Assembly: GCA_000155715.1 (NCBI GenBank)
Contig: DS990598.1
Location: 207,532-271,531 of the forward strand
Direction: 5' to 3'
DNA from: a gamma proteobacterium HTCC5015
Lineage (GTDB): Bacteria > Pseudomonadota > Gammaproteobacteria > HTCC5015
Length of the DNA stretch: 64,000 nucleotides
Numbering within the stretch: position 1 is the first letter of the stretch; each line of letters begins with the position of its first letter. The notes beneath the pieces are model-generated. The model was not told the DNA's origin, did not search any database, and worked only from the letters and a program-made list of their open reading frames with translations. The translations under genes and the position numbers were made by a program. Shown here one piece after another: positions 34,361-43,886 of the stretch.

Positions 34361-35818
34361 TTAGTGGATTTGTTTGCGCTCGTTAGAGGGCGGGATACGT
34401 AGGGCTTCGCGGTATTTAGCCACGGTGCGACGAGCGACATTGATGCCCTTCTCGTCGAGAATTTTGGCCAGCTTGCTGTCGGACAGGGGCTTGCGCGTGT
34501 TCTCCTCGGAAATCAATTTTTTAATCATGGCGCGGATGGCGGTGGCCGAACACTCACCGCCCTCGGCGGTGGAGACGTGGCTGGAGAAAAAGTGCTTGAG
34601 CTCCAGCAGGCCGCGAGGTGTGTGCATGTATTTTTGTGTGGTCACGCGGGAGATCGTCGACTCGTGCATGTCGATAGCCTCGGCGATGTCGCGCAGCACC
34701 ATGGGTTTCATGGCCTCGTCGCCGTATTCTAAAAAGGCGCGCTGACGCTCAACAATGGCGGTGGCGACTTTGAGTATGGTGTCGTTGCGACTCTGTAGGC
34801 TTTTGATAAACCAGCGCGCCTCTTGCAGGTTGTTGCGCAAATACGTGGCGTCGGCTCCGCGGTCGTTGCGTTTAACGAGATCGGCGTAGAGGGCGTTGAT
34901 ACCCAGCTTGGGCGCGAGGTCGGGGTTGAGTTCAACTTGCCAGCGGCCTTCGTGCTTTCTCACAAAAACATCCGGCACAATGTACTCGGTGCGCTGGCTG
35001 TTCATTTCCGCACCGGGCTTGGGGTTTAGGTTCTGAATGAGGCGAATGGCCTCGCCCAAGGCCTCGTCTTTGATGCGATAGTGGCGCTTTAAGCGGGCGT
35101 AGTCGTGGCTGCCGAGCCAGTCGAGGTGTTTGTCGATAATGCGCGTGGCCAGTTGCAGTTGGGGCGTGTCATCGGGCAGTGCCGAGCACTGGATGAGCAG
35201 GCTCTCGCGCATGTTGCTGGCGGCGACGCCGAGCGGGTCAAAGTGTTGAATACGGTGGACCATGGCAACGACTTCGTCGAGCTCGAGTGTGTCGTCGGTT
35301 TTTTGTAGCGTCTCGAGGATGCTCTCAGGTGTTTCACTGAGCCAGCCGTCTTCGTCGATGGCATCGATAATGGCTTCGCCAATAGCGACATCGAGGTCGC
35401 TGAGATGCGTCATTTCGAGTTGCCACTGCAAGTGGTCGTGGAGTGTCGTCGAGGGGATGCCCTCTTGCGTGTCCCAGATGTCGCGATCGCTGCCTTCACT
35501 GCTGACGGCACTGCCGTACATCGGCTCCCAGCTTTCTTCGGCCACGCTATCTACGGGCAGATCTTCGCTGTTGGTATGGGTGTCCTGTTGATCGAGTGAA
35601 AGCTCTTGGCGGTCGCTGTTGTCGGAAGAGGGGGCGCTGGGAGAGTCGCCTTCTGAATCGTGTTCCTCTTCCATCTCTAACATGGGGTTGGCCTCCAGCA
35701 TCTCTTGGATTTCGTGTTGCAATTCCAGAGAGTGCAGTTGCAGCAGTTTAATGGCCTGCTGCAGTTGGGGGGTCATGGTGAGGCTCTGACCCAGTCGAAC
35801 TTGGAGACTTTGTTTCAT
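34361..35818 (-). CDS. rpoN: RNA polymerase sigma-54 factor
   Basis: Sigma factor for enhancer-dependent promoters. The 485 residues have the glutamine-rich N-terminal activator-interaction region (QLQQAIKLLQLHSLELQHEI), an acidic linker (about 45-110, EEEHDSEGDSPSAPSSDNSD), the core-binding domain, and the C-terminal RpoN box ARRTVAKYREAL for the -24 element. All parts are intact. It lies between lptB and hpf, the standard proteobacterial order. A stem of GCCCGC/GCGGGC occurs near 35888-35918 between lptB and rpoN, without a T-tract. Confidence 0.97.
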   Translation of the reverse strand: MKQSLQVRLGQSLTMTPQLQQAIKLLQLHSLELQHEIQEMLEANPMLEMEEEHDSEGDSPSAPSSDNSDRQELSLDQQDTHTNSEDLPVDSVAEESWEPMYGSAVSSEGSDRDIWDTQEGIPSTTLHDHLQWQLEMTHLSDLDVAIGEAIIDAIDEDGWLSETPESILETLQKTDDTLELDEVVAMVHRIQHFDPLGVAASNMRESLLIQCSALPDDTPQLQLATRIIDKHLDWLGSHDYARLKRHYRIKDEALGEAIRLIQNLNPKPGAEMNSQRTEYIVPDVFVRKHEGRWQVELNPDLAPKLGINALYADLVKRNDRGADATYLRNNLQEARWFIKSLQSRNDTILKVATAIVERQRAFLEYGDEAMKPMVLRDIAEAIDMHESTISRVTTQKYMHTPRGLLELKHFFSSHVSTAEGGECSATAIRAMIKKLISEENTRKPLSDSKLAKILDEKGINVARRTVAKYREALRIPPSNERKQIH

Positions 35819-35942
35819 GTCGCCAATTATAGCAAAGCTGGCAGCAATAAATGTGCCAGAGTAAGAAAAAATCTACGATGAAAGTATCGCCCGCTCTAGG
35901 CCGATGCAGATCGCGGGCGAGGAGGGTTAAGAGGCCTCGCCC

Positions 35943-36668
35943 CTATAGCTGGAAATCTTCGCCTAAGTAGATTTCCCGCACTTTGGGGTTATCCAACACA
36001 TCGCTGGGCGTGCCTTCGGCGATGACTTGGCCGTTGCCCAGAATATAGGCGCGCTCGCAGATACCGAGGGTTTCGCGCACGTTGTGGTCGGTAATCAAAA
36101 CGCCAATGTCGCGCTTGGTCAGGCTGGTAATAATGTGTTGAATATCGCCGACGGAAATGGGGTCGACCCCGGCGAAGGGTTCATCGAGGAGTACGAACTT
36201 GGGGTCGGCGGCTAGGGCTCTCGCAATTTCTACGCGGCGGCGCTCACCGCCCGACAGTGAAATGCCATCGGAGTTGCGAATGTGAGCAATTTGAAAATCC
36301 TCTAAGAGATGTTCAAGCGTATCTTCGCGTTCGGCATCACTCAATTCTTTGCGCAGTTGCAAAATCCCCATCAAATTTTGCGCGACTGTCAGTTTGCGGA
36401 AGATCGATGCCTCTTGAGGCAAGTAGCCTACGCCGAGACGAGCGCGTTTGTGCATGGGCAGTTGGGTGATGTCTAAATCATCGAGCAAAATTTGGCCGCC
36501 ATCACAGGGCACGAGCCCGACCATCATGTAAAAGCTGGTGGTTTTACCCGCGCCGTTGGGGCCGAGCAGGCCGACGACTTCTCCGCTGGAAACAGCGTAG
36601 GACACATCGCTAACGACCGTGCGTTTTTTGTAGCGTTTGGCTAAGTGTTGGGCACGTAGCGTGGGCAT
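35943..36668 (-). CDS. lptB: LPS export ATPase LptB
   Basis: Cytoplasmic ATPase of the LptB2FG transporter that extracts lipopolysaccharide from the inner membrane. The 241 residues carry Walker [11 protein letters not shown] near residue 38, the Q-loop region [12 protein letters not shown], the signature [15 protein letters not shown] and Walker [14 protein letters not shown]. It follows lptA by 6 bp. The lptFG permease is not in this window, as is usual for this gene arrangement. Confidence 0.97.
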   Translation of the reverse strand: MPTLRAQHLAKRYKKRTVVSDVSYAVSSGEVVGLLGPNGAGKTTSFYMMVGLVPCDGGQILLDDLDITQLPMHKRARLGVGYLPQEASIFRKLTVAQNLMGILQLRKELSDAEREDTLEHLLEDFQIAHIRNSDGISLSGGERRRVEIARALAADPKFVLLDEPFAGVDPISVGDIQHIITSLTKRDIGVLITDHNVRETLGICERAYILGNGQVIAEGTPSDVLDNPKVREIYLGEDFQL

Positions 36669-36674
36669 GCGGGC

Positions 36675-37190
36675 TTACTCCGTTGCTGCGGGTTTGAAGA
36701 TCATTTCTACGCGGTCGCTATTGTCGCCATCGCTTTGCGCTTCGACCGTTTGCTGTCGACTGTTGTAGTGGATCAGCGGGCCTTTGATGGTGCTGTTGCC
36801 GTCGTCGAGTCGAGCATTTCCCTTGAGTTCAATATCGCCGCTGGCCTGCTCGATATGAATTTGCTCGGCCTGTCCCTCGGTCCAGCTGCCGTCTTCGTTC
36901 TTTTGTTTGAGTAAGGCGCGCTGCTTGTCTTCGCTGCCTCCGAATACGTAGGCCTCTTTTAAAACGCCTTGATCGGCGATCAGTTCCATTTTGTCGGCGC
37001 GAATTTCAATGCTGCCCTGCTGAAGGTAGACATTGCCCGTGTAGATGGCGCTGCCTTTCGCCTGTTGAAATTCTGCCTTATCGGCGCTGACTTTGATCGG
37101 TGCCGTACTGTCGTTTTCTAGGGCAAGGCTCGCTGTGGGCCAAAAGAGGCAAAGCAGCAAGCTAAAAAGTAATTTATTGAGCAGCGTCAT
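36675..37190 (-). CDS. lptA: LPS periplasmic bridge protein LptA
   Basis: Periplasmic OstA-like beta-jellyroll protein that links LptC to LptD to form the bridge for lipopolysaccharide. The 171 residues include a signal peptide (LFSLLLCLFWPTASLALEND) and the domain with IKVSADKAEFQQAKGSAIYT, YLQQGSIEIRADKMEL and PLIHYNSRQQTVEAQSDG. ATG 37190 is chosen since it gives the signal; the frame stays open further upstream into lptC. It overlaps lptC by 17 nt. Confidence 0.95.
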   Translation of the reverse strand: MTLLNKLLFSLLLCLFWPTASLALENDSTAPIKVSADKAEFQQAKGSAIYTGNVYLQQGSIEIRADKMELIADQGVLKEAYVFGGSEDKQRALLKQKNEDGSWTEGQAEQIHIEQASGDIELKGNARLDDGNSTIKGPLIHYNSRQQTVEAQSDGDNSDRVEMIFKPAATE

Positions 37191-37746
37191 AGTGGTTCTC
37201 AACTCGTCCTTCCAAAGTGAATTGCTGTTGTCGCATTTTGAGCGTGAGTGTTTCGGCGGTGCCGTTGCCAAGACCATTTTCAAGTGTAACGCCCGCGTCA
37301 CTGTAGGCCACTTGTTCCTCGGTTTTTTGCTGTAGCTCGGGTGTGTTGAGCGTCCAGCCACTTTGGTTTTCAGCGACCACCTGCTGCACTACGACATCGC
37401 CCTGCCACAAAAGTTGTGTCAGGTCGTCTTTTGCTGTGGCGGTCGAGGATTGGATGTGCCAACGTGCGCGGCCGTCCACACCGTAGCTGCGCCCGCTGGG
37501 CGCCTCAATACGGTAGCGTTGACCTAGCGGGTAGTGGGCGAGGGAATCGCCATTGAGTGTTTGGCTCAAGCGTCCCTGTGGGTCGTAGATGCGGGCTTGA
37601 AATTGAAGGATCCGGTAGTCGGTATCCTGTTCCGAGTAGCTGGGCGCTGGGGCTGTGGGCTCGGCGGCATCTTGCAGCCACAGCGTGGTGGCGATGGCGC
37701 CGCTTAAAACCAGCGAGACGGCCACATGCCTGAAATTAACTCTCAA
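37174..37746 (-). CDS. lptC: LPS export protein LptC
   Basis: Inner-membrane bitopic protein that hands lipopolysaccharide from LptB2FG to LptA. It has 190 residues, one N-terminal membrane anchor (VAVSLVLSGAIATTLWLQD), and a periplasmic OstA-type domain (YRILQFQARIYDPQGRLSQT, HYPLGQRYRIEAPSG). Starts 11 nt before the kdsC stop, so the kdsD-kdsC-lptC-lptA-lptB block is one operon. Confidence 0.93.
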   Translation of the reverse strand: MRVNFRHVAVSLVLSGAIATTLWLQDAAEPTAPAPSYSEQDTDYRILQFQARIYDPQGRLSQTLNGDSLAHYPLGQRYRIEAPSGRSYGVDGRARWHIQSSTATAKDDLTQLLWQGDVVVQQVVAENQSGWTLNTPELQQKTEEQVAYSDAGVTLENGLGNGTAETLTLKMRQQQFTLEGRVENHYDAAQ

Positions 37747-38272
37747 GGTACTTCTTCAGGGCCTCGTCGAGTCGGCCCTGAGCCCGCAACATCAGTTCAC
37801 ATGCATCGCGCACAGCACCGCGCCCACCTTGGCGGGGTGTGATCCAGTGCGCGTGTTCTTTGACCAGTGGCTCTGCGTCTCGCACGGCAATGGAGAGTCC
37901 AACGCGGCGCATGACGGGCAAATCAATCACATCATCGCCCACATAGGCCACTTGCTCTGCCGCGAGATCTAAATCTTTGAGGATGGTTTCGTAGGCCGCC
38001 ACTTTATCTCGCTGACCTTGATAGACGTGCTCGACGCCTAACTCGCGCATGCGGTGTTCCACGACTTTGGAGGTGCGGCCTGTGATAATGCCAACCGTTA
38101 CGCCAGCATCTTGCAGCATGCGCAGGCCTTGGCCGTCTTTGGTGTAAAAGGCTTTGTACTGCTGGCCATCGTCTCCGATTAAAAAGGTGCCGTCGGTGAG
38201 TACGCCATCGACGTCAAAAATGGCGCATCGAATCAGACTGGCGCGTTCGCTTGCGGTGGTTTTGCGCGTCAT
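37736..38272 (-). CDS. kdsC: 3-deoxy-D-manno-octulosonate 8-phosphate phosphatase KdsC
   Basis: C0-type HAD phosphatase that dephosphorylates Kdo-8-phosphate in core lipopolysaccharide synthesis. The 178 residues carry motif I IFDVDGVLTDGTF near residue 17, GIITGRTSKVVEHRM as motif II, and VGDDVIDLPVMRRVGLS as motif IV, the tetramer pattern of KdsC. It abuts kdsD and overlaps lptC, coupling Kdo supply with LPS export. Confidence 0.96.
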   Translation of the reverse strand: MTRKTTASERASLIRCAIFDVDGVLTDGTFLIGDDGQQYKAFYTKDGQGLRMLQDAGVTVGIITGRTSKVVEHRMRELGVEHVYQGQRDKVAAYETILKDLDLAAEQVAYVGDDVIDLPVMRRVGLSIAVRDAEPLVKEHAHWITPRQGGRGAVRDACELMLRAQGRLDEALKKYLES

Positions 38273-39246
38273 TACATGACTCCCGCACGCAGTAGATCGT
38301 GCATATTGATGGCGCCGACCACTTTGTCGTCTTCGCCGATAATGGCTAGGGCATTGATCTTGCGCTCGTCCATGATTTTTAACGCTTCCGCGGCCAGCAT
38401 TTCGGGGTGAATAGAAATGGGGTTGCGCGTCATCACCTCGGCGATGGTCGTCGCTTTGAGGTCGAGGTCGCGATCGAGGGTGCGGCGTAGGTCGCCATCG
38501 GTAAAGATACCTTGAAGGCGATTGTCGGCATCGACCACGGCGGTCATGCCCAAGCCCTTGGTCGACATCTCCACCAGCGCTTCACCAAAAGTGGCGTTGT
38601 CGAGAACGCGAGGAATTTCTTCCTCTTGCTGGTGCATGATGTCGCTGACATGGAGCAGTAATCGTCGCCCGAGGGCGCCGCCCGGATGCGATAGAGCAAA
38701 ATCGCTGGCGGTAAAGCCACGGCTCTCAAGCAGGGCCACAGCGAGTGCATCGCCCATAACTAAGGTGGCCGTAGTGCTGGCGGTGGGCGCTAAGTTGAGT
38801 GGGCAGGCCTCTTGCTCGACGCTGATGTCGATATGCACTTCGGCCATTTCACTGAGTTTGGATTTGGGGTTGCCTGTCATGGCAATAAGCGGCACGCCCA
38901 GGCGTTTAATGAGGGGAAGAATCGTCACGATTTCGTGGGTCTCGCCCGAGTTGGAAATGGCCAGTACCACATCGCGATTGGTGATCATGCCCAAGTCGCC
39001 GTGACTGGCTTCGCCGGGGTGAACAAAAAAAGCGGGTGTGCCAGTGCTGGCTAAGGTGGCGGCAATTTTACTGCCGATGTGCCCCGATTTACCCATGCCG
39101 GTCACGATGACGCGGCCCTCGCAGGCGATCATGATTTCGCAAGCGCGCACAAAATCGTTGTCTACGCGCCAGACTAAATCGGCCACGGCGCGGTTTTCCG
39201 TCTCGATGACGGCAGTGGCGAGAGCTTTGACTTTATCGGCATTCAT
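38272..39246 (-). CDS. kdsD: arabinose-5-phosphate isomerase KdsD
   Basis: Converts ribulose-5-phosphate to arabinose-5-phosphate, the first step of Kdo synthesis. The 324 residues have an SIS domain (about 30-180, VTGMGKSGHIGSKIAATLAS, SHGDLGMITNRDVVLAISNS) and two CBS domains (about 200-324). Its stop overlaps the kdsC start by 1 nt. Family and position both match KdsD; first gene of the Kdo/LPS export operon. Confidence 0.96.
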   Translation of the reverse strand: MNADKVKALATAVIETENRAVADLVWRVDNDFVRACEIMIACEGRVIVTGMGKSGHIGSKIAATLASTGTPAFFVHPGEASHGDLGMITNRDVVLAISNSGETHEIVTILPLIKRLGVPLIAMTGNPKSKLSEMAEVHIDISVEQEACPLNLAPTASTTATLVMGDALAVALLESRGFTASDFALSHPGGALGRRLLLHVSDIMHQQEEEIPRVLDNATFGEALVEMSTKGLGMTAVVDADNRLQGIFTDGDLRRTLDRDLDLKATTIAEVMTRNPISIHPEMLAAEALKIMDERKINALAIIGEDDKVVGAINMHDLLRAGVM

Positions 39247-39303
39247 GGCCGCGTATTGTAGCCGCCGCGTGCGGGGAAATATAGCACTGCGGCAAAAATG
39301 CCC

Positions 39304-40281
39304 CTAGGCGACTTGGAAGAACAAGCTGACCTGATAAGCGACATACGCTAGCAGCAGTAACGCACCATTCCAGCGCTGGAGCAGCGGCGCTTTCCAGTGA
39401 CCAAAATAGCTGAGGGCAATCAGTCCTAGTGTTAGAGCGAACATGGTGGGGATGTCGCGCCAGAGCACATCGGGTTCCACGGCAGTGGGGGTGATGGCGG
39501 CGGCAATACCTAATACGCCGAGAATATTAAACATATTCGACCCCACCACATTGCCCACGGCGATATCGTGTTCGCCGCGCTTAGCGCTGCTCATGGTCGC
39601 GGCGAGCTCGGGCAGGCTGGTGCCAAGGGCGACGATGCTCAAGCCGATGACTAAATCGCTGACGCCCCAGGATACGGCGATATTGACCGCACCCCACACC
39701 AGTAACTTGGAGCTAGCCAGCAGAAAGCCTAGACCGATAGCGAGCCACATCAGCGCTTTCGGTGTGCTTATGGCTGGGGGGAGGTCGTCGACCGTTTCTC
39801 GGGTCAGGGGGTCGTCGGGGTTGCGCAGACCCTGCCAAGTGATCCAGCCAATCGTTAAAAACAGGCCTACCAACAGTCCCGCGCCTTCCATACGCGTGAG
39901 CTGGCCGTCCCACATCAAATAGCTACCGACGGCCATAATAAAGAGCAACATGGGAAACTCTTTATTGAGCACGCCCGAGTGCATGGCGATGGGGTAGACC
40001 AACGCGGTAGCACCCAAAATAAGTGCGGTATTGGTGATGTTGGAGCCCAGCGCATTGCCCACAGCCAAACCGCTGTTGCCATCGTAGGCGGCAAAGCCGG
40101 AGATCAGCATTTCCGGTGCAGACGTGGCAAAACCGACAATAGTGAGGCCAATGATCAAGGGCGGCACACCCAAGTTGCCCGCTAGCGCGGAGGCGCCATC
40201 GACAAAGCGGTCGGCGCTCCACATGAGCAACCAGAAGCCCGCGGGAATGGAAAGGTAGGAGAGGATTAATTCAGTGCTCAT
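39304..40281 (-). CDS. calcium/sodium antiporter (YrbG-like)
   Basis: A 325-residue inner-membrane K+-dependent-type Na+/Ca2+ exchanger with about ten membrane helices. The two inverted alpha repeats are visible: GFATSAPEMLISG with ALGSNITNTALILG in the first half and ALGTSLPELAATMSS with VVGSNMFNILGVLG in the second. Each contains the ion-binding glutamate and asparagine. It lies 57 bp upstream of kdsD on the same strand, a neighbourhood also seen in E. coli (yrbG). The direction of transport in vivo is not proven for bacterial members. Confidence 0.9.
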   Translation of the reverse strand: MSTELILSYLSIPAGFWLLMWSADRFVDGASALAGNLGVPPLIIGLTIVGFATSAPEMLISGFAAYDGNSGLAVGNALGSNITNTALILGATALVYPIAMHSGVLNKEFPMLLFIMAVGSYLMWDGQLTRMEGAGLLVGLFLTIGWITWQGLRNPDDPLTRETVDDLPPAISTPKALMWLAIGLGFLLASSKLLVWGAVNIAVSWGVSDLVIGLSIVALGTSLPELAATMSSAKRGEHDIAVGNVVGSNMFNILGVLGIAAAITPTAVEPDVLWRDIPTMFALTLGLIALSYFGHWKAPLLQRWNGALLLLAYVAYQVSLFFQVA

Positions 40282-40304
40282 GGAAAGGGGCTTGTAAAGG
40301 GCGG

Positions 40305-41123
40305 CTAAAAATCGTCACCGAAGATGGCGTCTTCCTCATCCTCGCTGAGATTGGTGGGTTGGGGAGCCGTTTGATCGGCGTCTTGTACTTGGCTGCGGCG
40401 GCGCTGTAGATAGGACTCGCGCATGAAGATATACGGGTCGGCGCCGGAGTTGGCGACGACGTCATCCAATCCTAGTAAGCTCTGGCGCACGTTGAGTGCT
40501 GTCAACAAAGCAAGGCCCCAGCGCTCGCTGTCGGAGTCGATGCCAAGTTCTTTGAGTATTTCATTATCGGCGTAGGCGCTTGCTACAAAGCCCGCACCGT
40601 CTCGCACATTGGAGGGGCCCAAGAAGGGCAAGACCAAATAAGGTCCTTCGCCGACGCCCCAAACCCCGAGTGTTTGACCAAAGTCCTCTCGGGTTTTTTT
40701 CAGGCCCACGGGGGTCGCGACATCAATCAAACCCGCCAAGCCCAATGTGGAATTAAGCACCAGCCGCCCGCCTGTTTTACTGGCATCGACAGGCTTGAAC
40801 TGCAAAAGCTCATTGACCATGACTAAGATATCGCCAAGGTTGGCAATAAAATTATCAATACCGCTGTCGATGGGGGTGGGCACGACATTGTCGTAGGCTT
40901 GAGCCGCTGGCTTCATAACGTAGCGGTCGGCGACATCGTTAAAGCGATACACACCGCGGTTCAGAGGTTCGAGAGGGTCCGATGTACCGCTGCTGGCTTG
41001 GGAAGAGGGCGTTTCATCAGGTTTAACGCTGGCTTGGCCTGAACAGCCCGCAGTGCCTATAAGAACAAAACTCAATAGGCAGAGCCGTGTCACCCATTTT
41101 TTTTCAGAAAAGGTTCGAAGCAC
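40305..41123 (-). CDS. mlaA: outer-membrane lipid-asymmetry lipoprotein MlaA (VacJ)
   Basis: Outer-membrane lipoprotein that removes mislocalised phospholipids from the outer leaflet. The 272 residues carry a signal and lipobox (IGTAGC, cysteine at residue 27) and the VacJ core: DPLEPLNRGVYRFNDVADRY, GGRLVLNSTLGLAGLIDVAT, KKTREDFGQTLGVWGVGEGP and PFLGPSNVRDGAG. The acidic C-terminal tail (LSEDEEDAIFGDDF) is not a core feature. It diverges from the mlaC-like gene at 41358. The Mla ABC core (mlaFEDB) is not in this window. Confidence 0.93.
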   Translation of the reverse strand: MLRTFSEKKWVTRLCLLSFVLIGTAGCSGQASVKPDETPSSQASSGTSDPLEPLNRGVYRFNDVADRYVMKPAAQAYDNVVPTPIDSGIDNFIANLGDILVMVNELLQFKPVDASKTGGRLVLNSTLGLAGLIDVATPVGLKKTREDFGQTLGVWGVGEGPYLVLPFLGPSNVRDGAGFVASAYADNEILKELGIDSDSERWGLALLTALNVRQSLLGLDDVVANSGADPYIFMRESYLQRRRSQVQDADQTAPQPTNLSEDEEDAIFGDDF

Positions 41124-41357
41124 AATGATGGCCTATCGATTCGCTGAATAACTAGCGCCGCATTATACGGAAGGATTGTGAGCTGTATATGAAGAATCCC
41201 TATAGAGCGTATCCTAGCTTGCCGCTCGGTTTGGGTGGGAACTCTTTTTTGTAAGAAGCCACTAAAAGACCGATATTAGAAAGGTCTTTGTGGCTGAATA
41301 ATATCAGCTGTGAGATGCTTTCAAATTATGACAAATCACTGGAAAGGAAATGACATC

Positions 41358-42056
41358 ATGTCACTGGTTCAACGTATCCAATATTTAGCTGTTACCGTTT
41401 TTGTTGGCTGTTTGCTCAGTTTCAATGCGGCTCAAGCCGCTTCCGAACAGGGGCCGCGCGAATTGCTGGTGGCTGTACACGATCAAATTGTTGAAGTGCT
41501 GGAAAAAGACAAGGAGCGCCTAGCACAAGAGCCCCAATACCTCGAAAGCAAGCTCCGTGAATTCGTCGATCCCCATGTGGATTTTGTCGCTATGGGGCGC
41601 TTGATGCTCGGTGGCTACTGGAAAGAGGCCAGCGAGGAGCAGCGCGCCTCGTTTATTCAAGAGTTTCGCAGCATGCTGGCGCGCATCTACGGGAAGTCCA
41701 TTGCCCTATACGATGGGCAAGCACTGGTTTTTGAACCCTACACCCCGGGCAAGCGCAAAAACTTGGCGGTGATTCGCTCGCGTGTCGAGGGCTCAGAAGA
41801 CGGCGTACCCATTGATTTTCGCCTGCGCCACAAAGACAGTGACGGCTGGAAAATCTACGACATCAGCGTCGACAATATCAGCTTGGTGAAAAACTATAAG
41901 AGTAGCTTCCGCCGCGATATTCAAGAGCTCGGCATGGACGGCTTGCTGCAAAAAATGGCCTCAATGGGTCAAGGTGGAGAGGACTCTCCCTACGAGTCTC
42001 TGAGTGAAGCCGGCGACGCTGATAATGATGACCAGAGCGATCAAGACAGCGATTAA
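41358..42056 (+). CDS. mlaC: MlaC-like periplasmic phospholipid-binding protein
   Basis: A 232-residue exported protein with signal peptide (AVTVFVGCLLSFNAAQAAS) and the MlaC/Tol_Tol_Ttg2 domain: ESKLREFVDPHVDFVAMGRL, WKEASEEQRASFIQEFRSML, RSRVEGSEDGVPIDFRLRHK, IYDISVDNISLVKNYKSSFR. It carries lipids between MlaA and the inner-membrane MlaFEDB complex. The aspartate-rich C-terminal tail is unusual. ATG 41358 follows a GGAAAGGAAATGA ribosome-binding stretch. The gene sits next to mlaA but away from the ABC subunits; the following ABC-2 transporter is of a different type. Confidence 0.9.
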   Translation: MSLVQRIQYLAVTVFVGCLLSFNAAQAASEQGPRELLVAVHDQIVEVLEKDKERLAQEPQYLESKLREFVDPHVDFVAMGRLMLGGYWKEASEEQRASFIQEFRSMLARIYGKSIALYDGQALVFEPYTPGKRKNLAVIRSRVEGSEDGVPIDFRLRHKDSDGWKIYDISVDNISLVKNYKSSFRRDIQELGMDGLLQKMASMGQGGEDSPYESLSEAGDADNDDQSDQDSD

Positions 42057-42134
42057 ATAATGGCTTAAGCTGACATCCTCTCTATCACTAGCGGCGGCCA
42101 CTGGGTCGTCGCTGTCGTTCACGAGCAGTAATTT

Positions 42135-43085
42135 ATGACCTATGCCATCGAAGTGGACGAAGTCCACAAGCGCTACGGTGATGTTCACGCCGTACGCGGT
42201 TTAAGTTTTCAAGTAGAGCAGGGCGAATTTTTTGGCCTGCTCGGCCCCAACGGCGCGGGCAAATCGACACTGATTAATATGGCCTCGGGATTGGTGCGCG
42301 CTAGCAGTGGCCATATTCGTATTCAGGGCCACGATGTGGAGCGCGACTACCGCCAAGCGCGCCGCCAGATCGGCGTCGTGCCCCAAGAGGTGGTGTTCGA
42401 CCCGTTCTTTACCGTGCGTGAGGCTCTGGAACTGCAGCTCGGTTACATGGGCTTGGCTCGAACCCCCGAGCAACAGGCCTGGCTCGACGAGCTGTTGGAT
42501 GTGTTGGATTTACAAGGCAAGGCCAACAGTCGCGTAAAAGCGCTATCGGGCGGCATGAAGCGTCGCGTTCTGATTGCTCAAGCCTTGGTACACCGCCCGC
42601 CTGTGGTCGTGCTCGATGAGCCAACGGCGGGTGTCGATGTGGAGCTTCGTCAGATTTTATGGCGCTTTGCTCAACAGCTTCACGCCGATGGCCACACGAT
42701 TGTGTTGACCACTCACTACTTAGAAGAGGCCGAGTCGCTGTGTGATCGCATTGCCATCATTAATCACGGCGAATTGCAGGCCTTGGAAAGCAAGCGCGAG
42801 CTGATCAACCGCCACCCCTATCGCTTATTAAATTTGTGGTTTGACGGCGATGTCAGCCTGCCCAGTGCGCTGGAGGGAAAGCGCGTTGCCGGCCAGCAGA
42901 GCGATGGCCGCACCACGCTCAAACTGCACAAAACCCAAGACAATATCGGCGATGTGATCGAGCAGCTGCGCGGGCAGGGCGCGGTGATCCAAGATTTGGA
43001 GACCGATAGCCCCGGCTTAGAAGAGGTGTTTATCGAAATGACGCAGCGCCCACACAAGCAGTCACAACAGGGAGGCGAGCAATGA
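42135..43085 (+). CDS. ABC-2-type exporter ATP-binding protein (YadG-like)
   Basis: A 316-residue ATPase with Walker A GPNGAGKSTL near residue 41, signature LSGGMKRRVLIAQAL, Walker B VVLDEPTAGVDVE, and a C-terminal extension of about 90 residues after the catalytic core typical of the CcmA/DrrA/YadG type. Its stop overlaps the permease start by 4 nt, so the two form a transporter. The pair resembles E. coli YadGH, whose substrate is unknown. It follows the mlaC-like gene by 78 bp; a functional link to lipid traffic is possible but unproven. Confidence 0.9.
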   Translation: MTYAIEVDEVHKRYGDVHAVRGLSFQVEQGEFFGLLGPNGAGKSTLINMASGLVRASSGHIRIQGHDVERDYRQARRQIGVVPQEVVFDPFFTVREALELQLGYMGLARTPEQQAWLDELLDVLDLQGKANSRVKALSGGMKRRVLIAQALVHRPPVVVLDEPTAGVDVELRQILWRFAQQLHADGHTIVLTTHYLEEAESLCDRIAIINHGELQALESKRELINRHPYRLLNLWFDGDVSLPSALEGKRVAGQQSDGRTTLKLHKTQDNIGDVIEQLRGQGAVIQDLETDSPGLEEVFIEMTQRPHKQSQQGGEQ

Positions 43086-43855
43086 GCGAGTTTTCCAACG
43101 CCCTCGGTTTTTACACGCTGTTCCGCAAAGAGTGTCGCCGCTTTTTGCGTGTGGCAGTGCAAACGGTGCTGACACCGGTGCTCACCTCTATGCTGTACTT
43201 GGCGGTGTTTGCCCAAGTGTTAGCGGATCGCGTGCAAGTGTACGACGGCATCGGCTATGTGCAATTTTTGGTTCCCGGCCTCGTGATGATGACAGTGATT
43301 CAAAACGCTTACGCCAATAGCTCGTCGAGTTTGATTCAATCTAAAATGAACGGCAGCTTGAATTTTTTACTGGTGTCGCCGATTTCGGCGGGCGAAATTT
43401 TTGCGGCCTATTTAACCGCGTCGATCGTGCGCGGCGCCATGGTGGGCGCGGGCGTATTGTGCGTGGCGTTGCTATTTGTCGACTTGCCACTGAGCCACCC
43501 CTGGGCGGTGATTCTCGGTGTGATACTGAGTAGCGCACTGTTGGCCGCGCTAGGTATGGTAGCGGGCATTTGGGGTGAGCAGTTTGAGCAAATGGCGGTG
43601 TTTCAGAATTTTATTATCATGCCACTGTCGTTTCTAAGCGGCGTGTTTTACTCGATCCACTCGCTGCCCGATTGGTGGCGCCAGCTGTCGCACTTTAATC
43701 CGTTTTTCTACACGGTAGACGCCTTTCGCTACGGCTTTCTCGGCCACTCCGACATCGACCCCAGCATCAGTTTTTCGGTGATGGCAGTCTCGCTGCTGCT
43801 TGTGGGCGGCCTCGCTTGGGCGATGCTCGCGCGCGGTTACAAAATCCGAGAGTAG
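43082..43855 (+). CDS. ABC-2-type exporter permease (YadH-like)
   Basis: A 257-residue inner-membrane protein with six predicted membrane helices and the ABC-2 motif near the end of the core (LSGVFYSIHSLPDWWRQLSH followed by FNPFFYTVDAFRYGFLG). It starts with the ATGA overlap of the ATPase gene. The family exports lipids, polysaccharides or drugs; the substrate here is not known. Downstream lies a REP-like repeat region before murA, so murA probably has its own promoter. Confidence 0.9.
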   Translation: MSEFSNALGFYTLFRKECRRFLRVAVQTVLTPVLTSMLYLAVFAQVLADRVQVYDGIGYVQFLVPGLVMMTVIQNAYANSSSSLIQSKMNGSLNFLLVSPISAGEIFAAYLTASIVRGAMVGAGVLCVALLFVDLPLSHPWAVILGVILSSALLAALGMVAGIWGEQFEQMAVFQNFIIMPLSFLSGVFYSIHSLPDWWRQLSHFNPFFYTVDAFRYGFLGHSDIDPSISFSVMAVSLLLVGGLAWAMLARGYKIRE

Positions 43856-43886
43856 CCGCTTTAAAGCAAGCGGACGCGTGGCACTT

